Of a DNA stretch of 64,000 nucleotides, positions 50,445-58,808 are shown in pieces. The first letter of the stretch is position 1. Each line of letters starts with the position of its first letter. Both the position numbers and the translations under genes were made by a program. The stretch lies in assembly GCF_900114055.1 (NCBI RefSeq), contig NZ_FORR01000003.1:62001-126000 (forward strand), given 5' to 3'. Under the pieces are notes generated by a model. That model was not told the origin of the DNA. It did no database searches and saw only the letters and a program-made list of their open reading frames with translations. This DNA is from Thermoflavimicrobium dichotomicum. Its GTDB lineage: Bacteria > Bacillota > Bacilli > Thermoactinomycetales > Thermoactinomycetaceae.

Positions 50445-50659
50445 GTAAAGATGATCTCCTTTCTGTTCAGTACCACAGTGGATTGGTTTGTATGAAATGG
50501 ACTGATTAGAAATAGATTACAATCTTATTGTATAAAATAAAAAGTAGAGAAAAAATACGAGATACGAAACTTTTTATATTCGATTCTCTTTTTTGAGAAA
50601 AGCACATCGTGTTAAAATGGTTCGTAAAGGTTAAAAAACATGAATAGAAGGGGATTTAT

Positions 50660-51778
50660 ATGCGTGATCAACGTGTAACGAAACTGGCCAAGATTCTGGT
50701 TCATCATTCTTGTCAAGTAAAACCAGGAGAGAATGTACTGATCGACATCTATGGAGATGATCGGGATTTGGCTCGGGAATTGGTCAAGGAAGTATATCAG
50801 GCTGGAGGATTTCCATTTGTTCAGCTCAATGACCAAAAAATTCAGCGCTCCTTGCTACTGGGAACTTCAGAAGAGCATCTCAAACGCTGGACAGATCTGG
50901 GTGTTTATCAGATGGGGAAAATGAATGGTTATATTGCTGTTCGGGGATCCAATAACATCAGTGAACTGTCGGATGTGCCAGATGAACAGATGGGTTTGTA
51001 TTCCCGCATTTATTATCACCAGGTACATAGCGAGCTAAGAGTGAAAAAAACGAAATGGGTTGTCTTACGTTATCCGAATGAATCCATGGCTCAATTGGCC
51101 AATATGAGTACGGAAGCGTTTGAGGATTTTTACTTTGATGTTTGTACATTGGATTATCAATACATGGATGAAGTGATGGAGCCACTGAAAAAACGGATGG
51201 AACAGACCGACCAAGTGCGTATAGTCGGACCAGGAACCGATTTGACTTTTTCAATCAAAGGAATTCCTGTCATTAAATGCTCCGGTCAACATAATATTCC
51301 GGATGGTGAGATTTTTACCGCTCCCGTCTTGGAATCAGTGAATGGAGTCATTACTTTCAATGCTCCTACCATTTATCATGGGACGACATTTGAGAATATA
51401 CGGCTGGAACTTGATAATGGTCGAATTGTAAAAGCAACAGCCAATGAAACGGAAAAGCTGAACAAAATTTTGGATACGGATAATGGGGCACGTTACATTG
51501 GCGAATTCAGTTTGGGACTCAATCCTTATATCTTGCATCCGATGAAGGATATCCTGTTTGACGAAAAGATTACTGGAAGCTTTCACTTTACACCTGGCCA
51601 AGCGTATGAGGAAGCAGATAATGGAAACCGTTCAGCCATTCACTGGGATCTGGTATGTATCCAGCGTCCGGAATACGGAGGAGGCGAGATTTATTTTGAT
51701 GGTGAGCTTATTCGTAAAGATGGACAATTTGTGGTAGAAGATCTGTTACCACTGAACCCAGAAAATCTGAAGAAGTAA
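50660..51778 (+). CDS. M29 family metallo-aminopeptidase (AmpS/AmpII type)
   Basis: 372-aa protein of the thermophilic aminopeptidase family: an N-terminal domain (LARELVKEVYQAGG) and a C-terminal catalytic domain with EIFTAPVLESVNG, GARYIGEFSLGLNP and YEEADNGNRSAIHWDLV, which carry the metal-binding Glu, His and Asp residues. SD AAGGGGA. It is followed 13 nt later by an M42 peptidase gene, which suggests a peptide-degrading operon. Confidence 0.9.
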   Translation: MRDQRVTKLAKILVHHSCQVKPGENVLIDIYGDDRDLARELVKEVYQAGGFPFVQLNDQKIQRSLLLGTSEEHLKRWTDLGVYQMGKMNGYIAVRGSNNISELSDVPDEQMGLYSRIYYHQVHSELRVKKTKWVVLRYPNESMAQLANMSTEAFEDFYFDVCTLDYQYMDEVMEPLKKRMEQTDQVRIVGPGTDLTFSIKGIPVIKCSGQHNIPDGEIFTAPVLESVNGVITFNAPTIYHGTTFENIRLELDNGRIVKATANETEKLNKILDTDNGARYIGEFSLGLNPYILHPMKDILFDEKITGSFHFTPGQAYEEADNGNRSAIHWDLVCIQRPEYGGGEIYFDGELIRKDGQFVVEDLLPLNPENLKK

Positions 51779-51791
51779 AAGGAAGATAGAA

Positions 51792-52847
51792 ATGAAAGCG
51801 TATCCGGAAAATGCGGTGGTCGAAACATTGGTCAAACTGCTTAATATCCCGAGTCCGACAGGAAGAACTGAGCGCGCAATTGATTATATTGAACAACGGA
51901 TGAGAGAGTTGGGAGTGTCTGCATTTAAAAACAATAAAGGCGGACTGCTGGTGACACTTCCTGGAGCCAATGATGAAGTACATCGGTTGCTTACTGCACA
52001 TGTTGATACATTGGGAGCAATGGTAAAAGAAATCAAGTCCAATGGCCGTTTAAAGCTCACAAATATCGGCGGTTTTCATTGGACTTCTGTAGACGGTGCC
52101 TATTGTTATATCGAAACAAGAGAAGGAAAGGTTTATACCGGAACGATTCTGGCGACACATACATCGGTTCATGTATATAAAGATGCAAGGGAACAAAAAC
52201 GTGATGTGGAAAATATGGAAGTCCGATTGGACGAACGTGTTTTTACAAAAGAAGAGGTAGAAGAATTAGGCATTTGTGTTGGAGATTTTGTTTCCTTTGA
52301 TCCGCAAGTGGTCGTGACAGATTCAGGATTTATTAAATCACGCCATCTGGATGATAAAGCGAGTGCCGCCATATTAATTGAGCTGATTCATCAGTTGAAG
52401 CAGGAACGGATCCTTCTTCCTCATACCACACATTTTTTATTCAGTAATTATGAAGAAGTGGGTTTTGGCGGTAATTCCAACATTCCGGCACAAGTTCGCG
52501 AGTATGTAGCGGTAGATATGGGAGCCATTGGAGATGGGCAAAGCTCGGATGAATATACCGTATCCATTTGTGCCAAAGATAGCAGCGGTCCGTATCACTA
52601 TGGTTTGAGAAAGCATCTCATTGCCTTGGCTGAGGAGCATGACATCGCTTATCGAGTGGATATTTATCCATACTACGGATCTGATGCCAGTGCGGCAGTG
52701 CGTGCGGGACACGATGTCATGCATGGTTTGGTTGGCCCAGGCATTGACGCTTCGCATGCATATGAACGGACACATCGGGATTCACTTATGCATACGTATC
52801 GTTTGCTATATCACTATCTTTTGTCAGATTGCTTAAGTGTAACTTGA
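51792..52847 (+). CDS. M42 family peptidase
   Basis: 351-aa dinuclear zinc aminopeptidase of the M42/FrvX type. Metal and catalytic segments: LLTAHVDTLGAMV, KSRHLDDKASAA, FSNYEEVGFGG, VAVDMGAIGDG and GPGIDASHAYERTHRDS. SD AAGGAAG. It lies between the M29 peptidase and a thioesterase, all with small gaps. Confidence 0.92.
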   Translation: MKAYPENAVVETLVKLLNIPSPTGRTERAIDYIEQRMRELGVSAFKNNKGGLLVTLPGANDEVHRLLTAHVDTLGAMVKEIKSNGRLKLTNIGGFHWTSVDGAYCYIETREGKVYTGTILATHTSVHVYKDAREQKRDVENMEVRLDERVFTKEEVEELGICVGDFVSFDPQVVVTDSGFIKSRHLDDKASAAILIELIHQLKQERILLPHTTHFLFSNYEEVGFGGNSNIPAQVREYVAVDMGAIGDGQSSDEYTVSICAKDSSGPYHYGLRKHLIALAEEHDIAYRVDIYPYYGSDASAAVRAGHDVMHGLVGPGIDASHAYERTHRDSLMHTYRLLYHYLLSDCLSVT

Positions 52848-52860
52848 GGATGTGAACATC

Positions 52861-53343
52861 ATGGATCTAATTCATAAGTTACAACAAGTACTTGAACAGG
52901 GATCAGATGAGGAAAAAGAACTGGTAAGACTTACTTTACAAGCAATTCAACAAAGGCGTGAGCGTCAAAGTGCTTATTTGTCTGGTTTCATGGGGTTAGC
53001 GGGTCGATTTGTCGATGAGGATACGTATGAGTTTCGTGTCCCCATTACCTCATTTATGATGAATCGTGCAGGTATTGTTCATGGAGGTATTACAGCATCA
53101 TTGGCAGATTCGACCATGGGTTCTCTTGTCAATAAACGTTTACCTGAAGGATATGATGCGGTGACTTCTGAACTGAAGATCAATTATTTAAAACCCGGAG
53201 TGGGTAAAGAGCTGATTTCACGCGCCAGACTCATACACAAAGGAAGCACACTGGTTGTTTCCCAGTGTGAGATCACAAATGATCGAGGGCAAAAAATCGC
53301 TTTTGCTACAGGTACGTTTTATATCATACGCATGGGCAAGTGA
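52861..53343 (+). CDS. PaaI-type hotdog thioesterase (second copy)
   Basis: 160-aa protein with NRAGIVHGGITASLADSTMG and VTSELKINYLKPGVGK. It shares the layout of the 45878 protein (extra N-terminal helix of about 45 residues, HGG motif), indicating paralogy. The start is ATG 52861 (SD GAGGATG) or GTG 52852. It follows the M42 gene at 13 nt. Confidence 0.85.
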   Translation: MDLIHKLQQVLEQGSDEEKELVRLTLQAIQQRRERQSAYLSGFMGLAGRFVDEDTYEFRVPITSFMMNRAGIVHGGITASLADSTMGSLVNKRLPEGYDAVTSELKINYLKPGVGKELISRARLIHKGSTLVVSQCEITNDRGQKIAFATGTFYIIRMGK

Positions 53344-53553
53344 ATGTTCATCTTCGCTGCTTGTCGGATAATTAGAAATGATGTAAAATTATCCTGATCA
53401 TGCTCTTTAAAGAGCTATATCAGACATAAAGTCAATTTGGTCTATTGGTTGGTGACTAAAACTCCATATCACCGTTGAGTCAACGAGTGAAGGTCGCTCA
53501 TTTCTGTTGTGATCCAGTACTTCCTGTGAATCCCTTCTGTTTGCAGGAAATGG

Positions 53554-53826
53554 TCATCTAAAAGGAGTAGGACTATATATTGGCATCTGTAATTTGCAGG
53601 TGCCTCTTTCTTCATCCTTTTGTTGCTGAACCATTGAATAGCTGGTGATGCCAGAAAGATGACCACCGATTACGGTAACTTGATTAAATTCGAGAATTTT
53701 GCCCGTTTCAAAAGTAAAATGTAAAACCTCACCGTTGGCTGTCTCTAACTCTACTTGAAAACAGGAGAAAGTATCCAGCAATTTATTGTTTTTACCGTAA
53801 GGGTGAGTAGTATCCCAAATAATCAT
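53554..53826 (-). CDS. Hypothetical protein, 90 aa
   Basis: Unrecognised small soluble protein of mostly beta pattern (FQVELETANGEVLHFTFETG, FNQVTVIGGHLSG). The start at 53826 gives the best spacing to GGAAAGGAG; two other ATG codons lie up to 53847. It faces an empty region 53344-53553 that contains the palindrome GCTCTTTAAAGAGC (53403-53416). Confidence 0.5.
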   Translation of the reverse strand: MIIWDTTHPYGKNNKLLDTFSCFQVELETANGEVLHFTFETGKILEFNQVTVIGGHLSGITSYSMVQQQKDEERGTCKLQMPIYSPTPFR

Positions 53827-54090
53827 GTGAGACATGCTCCTTTCCATTTACTTGTCTAAAAATGAGAGGGGAGTGAATGGATAAGTAGATTATACAAAAG
53901 GGAGCGCATTTTTACCAATATTAAAAATAATTATGCACAACGATAACCTCATTAAAATATTTAATCAATAGATCTATCTCTCAATGGAATTTAATGAAAA
54001 AGCCATTCCAAACGACGGATTTTCAGTAAAATAGCCAATATAGAGGCAGAATTGTCTAATTGTTTCCAAAAAAATTGATCGAGGTGCTGT

Positions 54091-55470
54091 ATGAAAGAAT
54101 CCATTTTTGTTTCATTGGAGCTAGGTGAATTAATCAAGCGTGTGCGAAAAGGGAAAGGATTCCGACAGGAAGATCTGGCTGATGATTTGATTTCAACTGC
54201 CACGATTAGCAATATCGAGCGAGGGGCTTATACAGTTAGCAAAAGTAAACTGGAACATATCTGCTCCAAATTGGGTTTGGATTTAGATCATTTATCCTTA
54301 CCCAAACAAGAAGAGCTCAGTGAAGAAGAGATTCGGTTTGAGCTTGTGATGATTGAACATGATATTGATGCCTGTAATTTTGAACATGCTTGGAAAGGAT
54401 TGCAACGGTTAAGTCTGGAGAATGATCATCCTTTACTTGCGTGGTTATACTACCTGAGAGGAAAATACTATTTAAGAAAAAAAGTGTGGAATCAAGCGAG
54501 TGTCTATTTTTCAAAAGGGATTCAAGTAGTGGGGAATCATCCAGAGATGATCTCTAGCAATATTCAAGCTGCCTGTTATAATGAACTCAGCCGTATCGCT
54601 TACTATCAAAATGATTTGGAACAAGCGATCCAATATGTAAAGGAAGGGTTAAGTGTATTTGTCCCTAATAGAGAGAGGGAATATTATCAGTATCATTTGA
54701 TGGTGAATAAGGTTATTTACTTGAAAAATCAGAATCGTGTGGAAGAGGCGTTGCGAACACTAAATGCCATGTGGAAAGAGATGGAGAAAATAAAAAGTAC
54801 TGAGGTATTGCTCAATATGTACGAATTACAAGCGGAGCTGTTGAATAAGACTGAAAGATATGAAGAAGCAACGACATATGCTTTGGCTGGAATGGAGCTT
54901 GCTCGGATAGAAGGAAATCATGAGAGGTTGTTTGATTTATGGACTGTGTTGGGTAGCAGTTATATTTATTTGGAGCAATGGAAAAAAGCAGAACAGTGTT
55001 TACGGTCTGCTCTAAGATTGAAAGATAGAATCAAGAAGGAGTATTTATTGATCTCTACATATACGCAGCTAGGGAAACTGTATTCGATTACGGGAAAGAT
55101 GAAATGGGCTATTTCTACATTGGAAGAAGCTGTCCGACTGGGTAAACAAACCAACGATGTTTTTCGTTTGTGTGAAGCTCTGGAAGCATTGGGGGATAGC
55201 TATTTGCGCCAAAATCAATATAAAAAAGCACGACGTTCTTATGAATCTGCACTTCTTTTGGCGGAACAACATTTCTTGAAAGCACAGGCAATGAATATTT
55301 TGTTAAAGTTAGCGTGCTGCTGTCAAAAAGATGATCCGGAAAATTACCAGAAATATATTGAATCTTTTTTCCAAATGCATATACAATTACAGGAAAGGAG
55401 GGAAATAGGGATGAAAATGGAAAATCAAATCGAGTCACTCAAGCTGCACTCAGACCCACCAGGGGGATAG
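54091..55470 (+). CDS. XRE-family regulator with TPR domain (RRNPP-like)
   Basis: 459-aa protein: N-terminal helix-turn-helix (residues 8-68: ELIKRVRKGKGFRQEDLADD, TISNIERGAYTVSKSKLEHI), then about eight TPR-like helix pairs (residues 75-430), as in peptide-sensing regulators of the PlcR/NprR/AimR/Rap group. SD GAGGTG. The last 19 codons start with an in-frame ATG (55411) that is itself preceded by GGAGGG at eight nt, so a separate peptide ending HSDPPGG could be translated. No downstream pheromone gene is seen. Confidence 0.82.
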   Translation: MKESIFVSLELGELIKRVRKGKGFRQEDLADDLISTATISNIERGAYTVSKSKLEHICSKLGLDLDHLSLPKQEELSEEEIRFELVMIEHDIDACNFEHAWKGLQRLSLENDHPLLAWLYYLRGKYYLRKKVWNQASVYFSKGIQVVGNHPEMISSNIQAACYNELSRIAYYQNDLEQAIQYVKEGLSVFVPNREREYYQYHLMVNKVIYLKNQNRVEEALRTLNAMWKEMEKIKSTEVLLNMYELQAELLNKTERYEEATTYALAGMELARIEGNHERLFDLWTVLGSSYIYLEQWKKAEQCLRSALRLKDRIKKEYLLISTYTQLGKLYSITGKMKWAISTLEEAVRLGKQTNDVFRLCEALEALGDSYLRQNQYKKARRSYESALLLAEQHFLKAQAMNILLKLACCCQKDDPENYQKYIESFFQMHIQLQERREIGMKMENQIESLKLHSDPPGG

Positions 55471-55534
55471 AAAATAATTTCGGAATAATAGGTTTATACT
55501 AAAATTTCATTATATTAAGATTTATTCATTTTTG

Positions 55535-55568
55535 GCATAAAAATATGCGACTCCTCAATTGGAGTCGC
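55535..55568 (-). terminator. Intrinsic terminator
   Basis: Eight-bp stem GCGACTCC / GGAGTCGC; on the minus strand followed by ATATTTTTA. It serves the 124-aa minus-strand gene. Confidence 0.8.
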
Positions 55569-55573
55569 TTCTA

Positions 55574-55948
55574 CTATGATTGCACGATCACTTCCAGTTC
55601 AGTGAGATAGTCAATAGGCTCATCTTTATTACTTCCATCAGCCAGATAGAGAAGAGCGGGTCCACCTTCGCGAATCGGCTGATTGTTTTTAGCGAAGCAT
55701 AGATAAGCGGAGCGAGCTTCTTCCATGGTCAGGACTACATTTTCACCTTGAGAGCGATGACAGATCATATGAGTCGCTGATAAATCAGGCTCTGCATTAT
55801 TAAGAAAAGGACCCAGTTCCATGGCGAGTCCTTCGACGCCAGGGAGACGTTCGCTTAAAGGAAAATGTCGATCGTCAACGATCCAGATTGTAGGATCCAG
55901 ATTAATACGAAATTTAACTTTTCCTGTAATAAGAATGACTGAGTGCAT
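55574..55948 (-). CDS. Hypothetical protein, 124 aa
   Basis: Soluble protein without a clear family. The segments CHRSQGENVVLTMEEARSAY and NNQPIREGGPALLYL faintly recall the core of molybdopterin-binding oxidoreductase domains (substrate-pocket strand followed by a G-G-P-x-R/L strand), but the conserved Cys ligand and length are missing, so no function is assigned. SD AAGGTGAT; own terminator. Confidence 0.6.
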   Translation of the reverse strand: MHSVILITGKVKFRINLDPTIWIVDDRHFPLSERLPGVEGLAMELGPFLNNAEPDLSATHMICHRSQGENVVLTMEEARSAYLCFAKNNQPIREGGPALLYLADGSNKDEPIDYLTELEVIVQS

Positions 55949-56263
55949 AAGATCACCTTGTTTTTGATAGATTTGTGATTCAACTCGCTGTATGTAGCAT
56001 ACACATGATTATAACGGATCGAAGTGGACAATGAAAAACAGGAATGCCAGGAAAATGAAATATCAAATCGTTTGATCCTTTTGAATCGGGAACTTAAATG
56101 AGCTAGATGGATAGAGAAAGGACTGATTATATTATTTTTGCTTGTGTTTATGTGGATTGTATCGTTTTGCAAACCATAGATGATCATGATAAACTAATGA
56201 TAGCATGTGGGATTAAGGCCGTTTTCAGGATTCTGTGTGGAACGGTCGATGGGGGGATGCATT
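55949..56263. other. Intergenic region with ylaN promoter, 315 bases
   Basis: TTGCAA (56167-56172), 17-base spacer and TAAACT (56190-56195) form a likely sigma-A promoter about 70 nt upstream of ylaN. Nothing else was recognised. Confidence 0.5.
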
Positions 56264-56557
56264 TTGTCCATACCGACGCAGACCGATTTAAGTCAAAAGG
56301 CTTTACGACTGCTTAGGGAAGATGCGGAAAAAATCGAGCAGTTGATTGCAGTTCAGTTAGAAAATTTGACTTTGCCGAAATGTCCGTTATATGAAGAAGT
56401 ACTAGACACCCAAATGTTTGGCCTTTCCAGAGAAATTGACTTTGCTGTTCGTCTAGGTATGATTACGCGTGAGCAAGGTCAACAGATTATCCTAGAACTT
56501 GAACGGAAATTAGCTCACCTTTATTCAACCATTCTTCCCTCATCGGTCGGTGAGTAA
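56264..56557 (+). CDS. ylaN: YlaN family protein (DUF1507)
   Basis: 97-aa protein with the near-invariant [20 protein letters not shown] followed by FAVRLG, the hallmark of YlaN. In B. subtilis YlaN is needed for growth under iron limitation and has been connected with Fur-dependent iron homeostasis. The start is TTG at 56264 with GGGGGG seven nt upstream; the longer open frame gives a non-homologous N-terminus. Confidence 0.92.
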   Translation: MSIPTQTDLSQKALRLLREDAEKIEQLIAVQLENLTLPKCPLYEEVLDTQMFGLSREIDFAVRLGMITREQGQQIILELERKLAHLYSTILPSSVGE

Positions 56558-56559
56558 GC

Positions 56560-56589
56560 AAAAGACTCCAATTCCCGGAGTCTTTTTTA
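56560..56589 (+). terminator. Terminator of ylaN
   Basis: Stem AAAAGACTCC / GGAGTCTTTT with seven-base loop and T run. Confidence 0.92.
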
Positions 56590-56744
56590 TTTAATGTCTC
56601 TCCCCTTAGGGCTAGGTATAGCAAAATTTTTGTTGTGTAGTTATCTCAAAAATTTGGTGTTTGTTCGTGTATTTTGTATGAACAAATGTTAGGGCGAGCG
56701 ACATGAAACCAGTTGTTGTGAATCCCAAAATTTCCTCTGAAGTA

Positions 56745-56773
56745 ATGACATAAGAAAATAAATAAGGTATAAT
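56745..56773 (+). promoter_or_regulatory. Strong predicted sigma-A promoter with no downstream ORF
   Basis: ATGACA (56745-56750), 17-base spacer, TATAAT (56768-56773). No plus-strand coding gene follows; it would transcribe the structured region 56780-56897. Confidence 0.65.
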
Positions 56774-56779
56774 CAAGTT

Positions 56780-56897
56780 AGCAATATTGCATAAGATGTT
56801 ACTACATCGGCGCCACTATCACCCGAAACCATGGCCTCTTCGGCCGTGTGGAAATCCCGTTTGGGATAGGGAATAGGGCGCTGATTTATTTTCTTTT
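56780..56897 (+). ncRNA. Candidate structured small RNA (or IS200/IS605-type end)
   Basis: Downstream of a strong promoter: palindrome GCAATATTGC (56781-56790), hairpin GATGT/ACATC (56795-56808), then a probable three-way junction closed by GCGCC/GGCGC, with arms GGCCTCTTCGGCC and ATCCCGTTTGGGAT, followed by a T-rich tract. No Rfam-type family was recognised. The arm shares the 10-mer GCCGTGTGGA with the IS605-type right end at 57396-57405, so a transposon end is an alternative. Confidence 0.4.
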
Positions 56898-57589
56898 AAA
56901 GCACCAAATGTTGAAACCATCGCTTTCTTTGGGAGAATGACAAGAGTCTAATGAAATTCCTATCGTTTTTTGTATGTGGTCTACTACATCTACCTTCGCA
57001 TTTTTGCTATTATTTTTCTTTGCCTTAGCATAATGCCCATTTTTTACAAAAATGCCGCTTGAAAGCCCACGGTTTGAATCATAGGATTGCTTAGAGTAAC
57101 AATTTTCTATATAATCAAACATATGAGCGGTGCTCATCCTACTGGTAGTAGGTCGAATTTTCTTGTGACGTCATGGTATCAGGTTCTGGTAGCGAAAGTC
57201 TCCTACCAGGTAAAACCATGAGAGTGAATGAAAGGAACTAGCATACTGGTAACAGGTATGCCGCCCATGTGGGTACATGCGGTCCAGTGCCGTAGAACTG
57301 CATGGGACGGGGTGATGACACACCCCTGAACTTGGGCGTTGTCCAAAACGGAAACGGACTGCGGACGCTAACGACCCAAGAATCCCACGGCTTCAGCCGT
57401 GTGGAGTGTCAAATAGGCGATTGCACCTGCAAATACATCAGCTATCTGAAGTTGAATTTGTGATCCATCTCTGGATTCGACTCTCTCAAGGTCAGCAGCA
57501 AAAGAAGGATTCTCCCAAATTGTCCCCAAAACCATGTATTTGTGAGCGTTTTGGCTACTCTCATCGCCCCAAATCGTGATTAATCCCAT
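56886..57589 (-). pseudogene. DUF3800 protein gene, interrupted and partly deleted
   Basis: On the minus strand 57589-57413 encodes GLITIWGDESSQNAHKYMVL (family start with DES), then a premature junction to IQLQIADVFAGAIAY, the QxADxxxGA motif. The C-terminal part, read from 57137 to 56886, contains VVDHIQKTIGISLDS and ends FNIWCFKRK. Roughly 100 residues are missing between DES and QxAD, and a 270-nt IS605-type remnant splits the two halves. The start has GGAG upstream. DUF3800 function is unknown. Confidence 0.7.
57139..57412 (+). mobile_element. IS200/IS605-type remnant with right end and omegaRNA-like structure
   Basis: The right part ends in the hairpin CACGGC-TTCA-GCCGTG (57386-57401) followed by GAGTGTCAA (TCAA at 57409-57412), as in IS605-family right ends. 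Upstream are many helices: CCTACT/AGTAGG (57139-57153), CATGGT/ACCATG enclosing CTGGTAG/CTACCAG, GCATAC/GTATGC and GGGGTG/CACCCC, resembling the scaffold RNA at the 3' end of tnpB. No tnpA or tnpB remains. It interrupts the DUF3800 gene. Confidence 0.65.
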
Positions 57590-57779
57590 GATTTATTCTC
57601 CAATTCTCATAAGCAATTCTTATCATATAAATTATACATTAGTTTTGAATTTTTTGCGATATGAAGCGTAAGTAGATCGGATAATAGATTGCATAGTCTG
57701 AAAATGTAAATATAGAAAAACATAAAAAAACAAGATTTACATAATGCTTGTTATGAACATTCGAGTACAATGAGCCATT

Positions 57780-58691
57780 TTAATCTCCGAGTCCATCCTC
57801 TACCGTGTAAATACCACTGATATCCTCGATGAGTTTTCTCAGTGTCCGTGATTGGTAACGTTTTTCTGGATAGTAGAGTTGAACGGGAAAAGAATGATCA
57901 AATTTTGTCATATGGATCCGTCGATAAGATGAACTTTTGCTATCTACCGAAATAGTTGGAATAAGGGCTGCTCCATAATTGGCGGCGACAAGGCTTTTAA
58001 TTTCATCTACACTGGTTAATTCAATCATGATATTTAACTGGATACCATACTGTTTAAAAATCTGATCCATCATCCGTCGTTCCATGGTCGAAGGGGCAAA
58101 TGAGATGATAGGAATATGTTCCAAGTCAGAGACGGTGATATAGGTATTCTTTTTAGCCAGCGGGTGGTCGTATGAAGCAATCAAAGCAAATGAATCATAA
58201 AAGAGGGTTTTTGTTTGAATATGACTGGGAAGTGAATCCAGTTTATAAGCGATTCCCAAATCAACTTGTCCTTCATTAAGGGCAGTAATGATCTCATCTG
58301 CTGACAAGGTTAATACTCGTAAAGGAAGCGTTTGACGAAACGATTGAAAATAATGTGTCAAACGTAGCAGAACCGTCATCGCTAAACAGGAAGTGGTTCC
58401 AATAACCATTGGGCGATTGATCGGTTTTTTTTCATTTTCTGATATAGATTCTTTAGCTTCACGAATCAAATCCACGATTTGCAGAGCATAAGGAAGAAAT
58501 AAGCTACCACTGGAAGTAAGTTTTACATTGGGCCGATAAAACAAAGTGGTACCAAGTTCTTCTTCAAGACTACGGATTTGTGCACTGACAGCGGGTTGAG
58601 TAAGTTGTAATGCGTCAGCTGCTTGGCGAAAATGTTTGCGCCTGGCTACTTCAATAAAAGTAAGCAATTGTTGTTCGTTCATAAATTTCAC
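57780..58691 (-). CDS. citR: LysR-family regulator (CitR-like)
   Basis: 303-aa LysR regulator: helix-turn-helix HFRQAADALQLTQPAVSAQI with SLEEELGTTLFYR, then an effector domain (PMVIGTTSCLAMTVL). It is divergent from a citrate synthase gene across a 117-nt gap, the same arrangement as B. subtilis citR-citA, in which CitR represses citA. The gap holds the near-palindrome GATAAAAATATTTTATC (58704-58720), a possible operator. SD GAGGGTG. Confidence 0.82.
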   Translation of the reverse strand: MKFMNEQQLLTFIEVARRKHFRQAADALQLTQPAVSAQIRSLEEELGTTLFYRPNVKLTSSGSLFLPYALQIVDLIREAKESISENEKKPINRPMVIGTTSCLAMTVLLRLTHYFQSFRQTLPLRVLTLSADEIITALNEGQVDLGIAYKLDSLPSHIQTKTLFYDSFALIASYDHPLAKKNTYITVSDLEHIPIISFAPSTMERRMMDQIFKQYGIQLNIMIELTSVDEIKSLVAANYGAALIPTISVDSKSSSYRRIHMTKFDHSFPVQLYYPEKRYQSRTLRKLIEDISGIYTVEDGLGD

Positions 58692-58741
58692 CCTCTAGCT
58701 TTTTGATAAAAATATTTTATCACACTGATTAATAGAATAAA

Positions 58742-58769
58742 TTGGATTTTTCGGAATGGATCATATTAT
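58742..58769 (+). promoter_or_regulatory. Predicted sigma-A promoter of citA
   Basis: TTGGAT (58742-58747), 16-base spacer, TATTAT (58764-58769), 39 nt before the citA start and adjacent to the candidate CitR operator. Confidence 0.55.
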
Positions 58770-58808
58770 GATAAAAATAGGAAAGCATTTTGAGAAGGGG
58801 AGAAAATA

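Noticed and set aside
55574-55948. Molybdopterin oxidoreductase domain
   Set aside because: Only a faint pattern likeness; too short and the conserved Cys ligand is missing.
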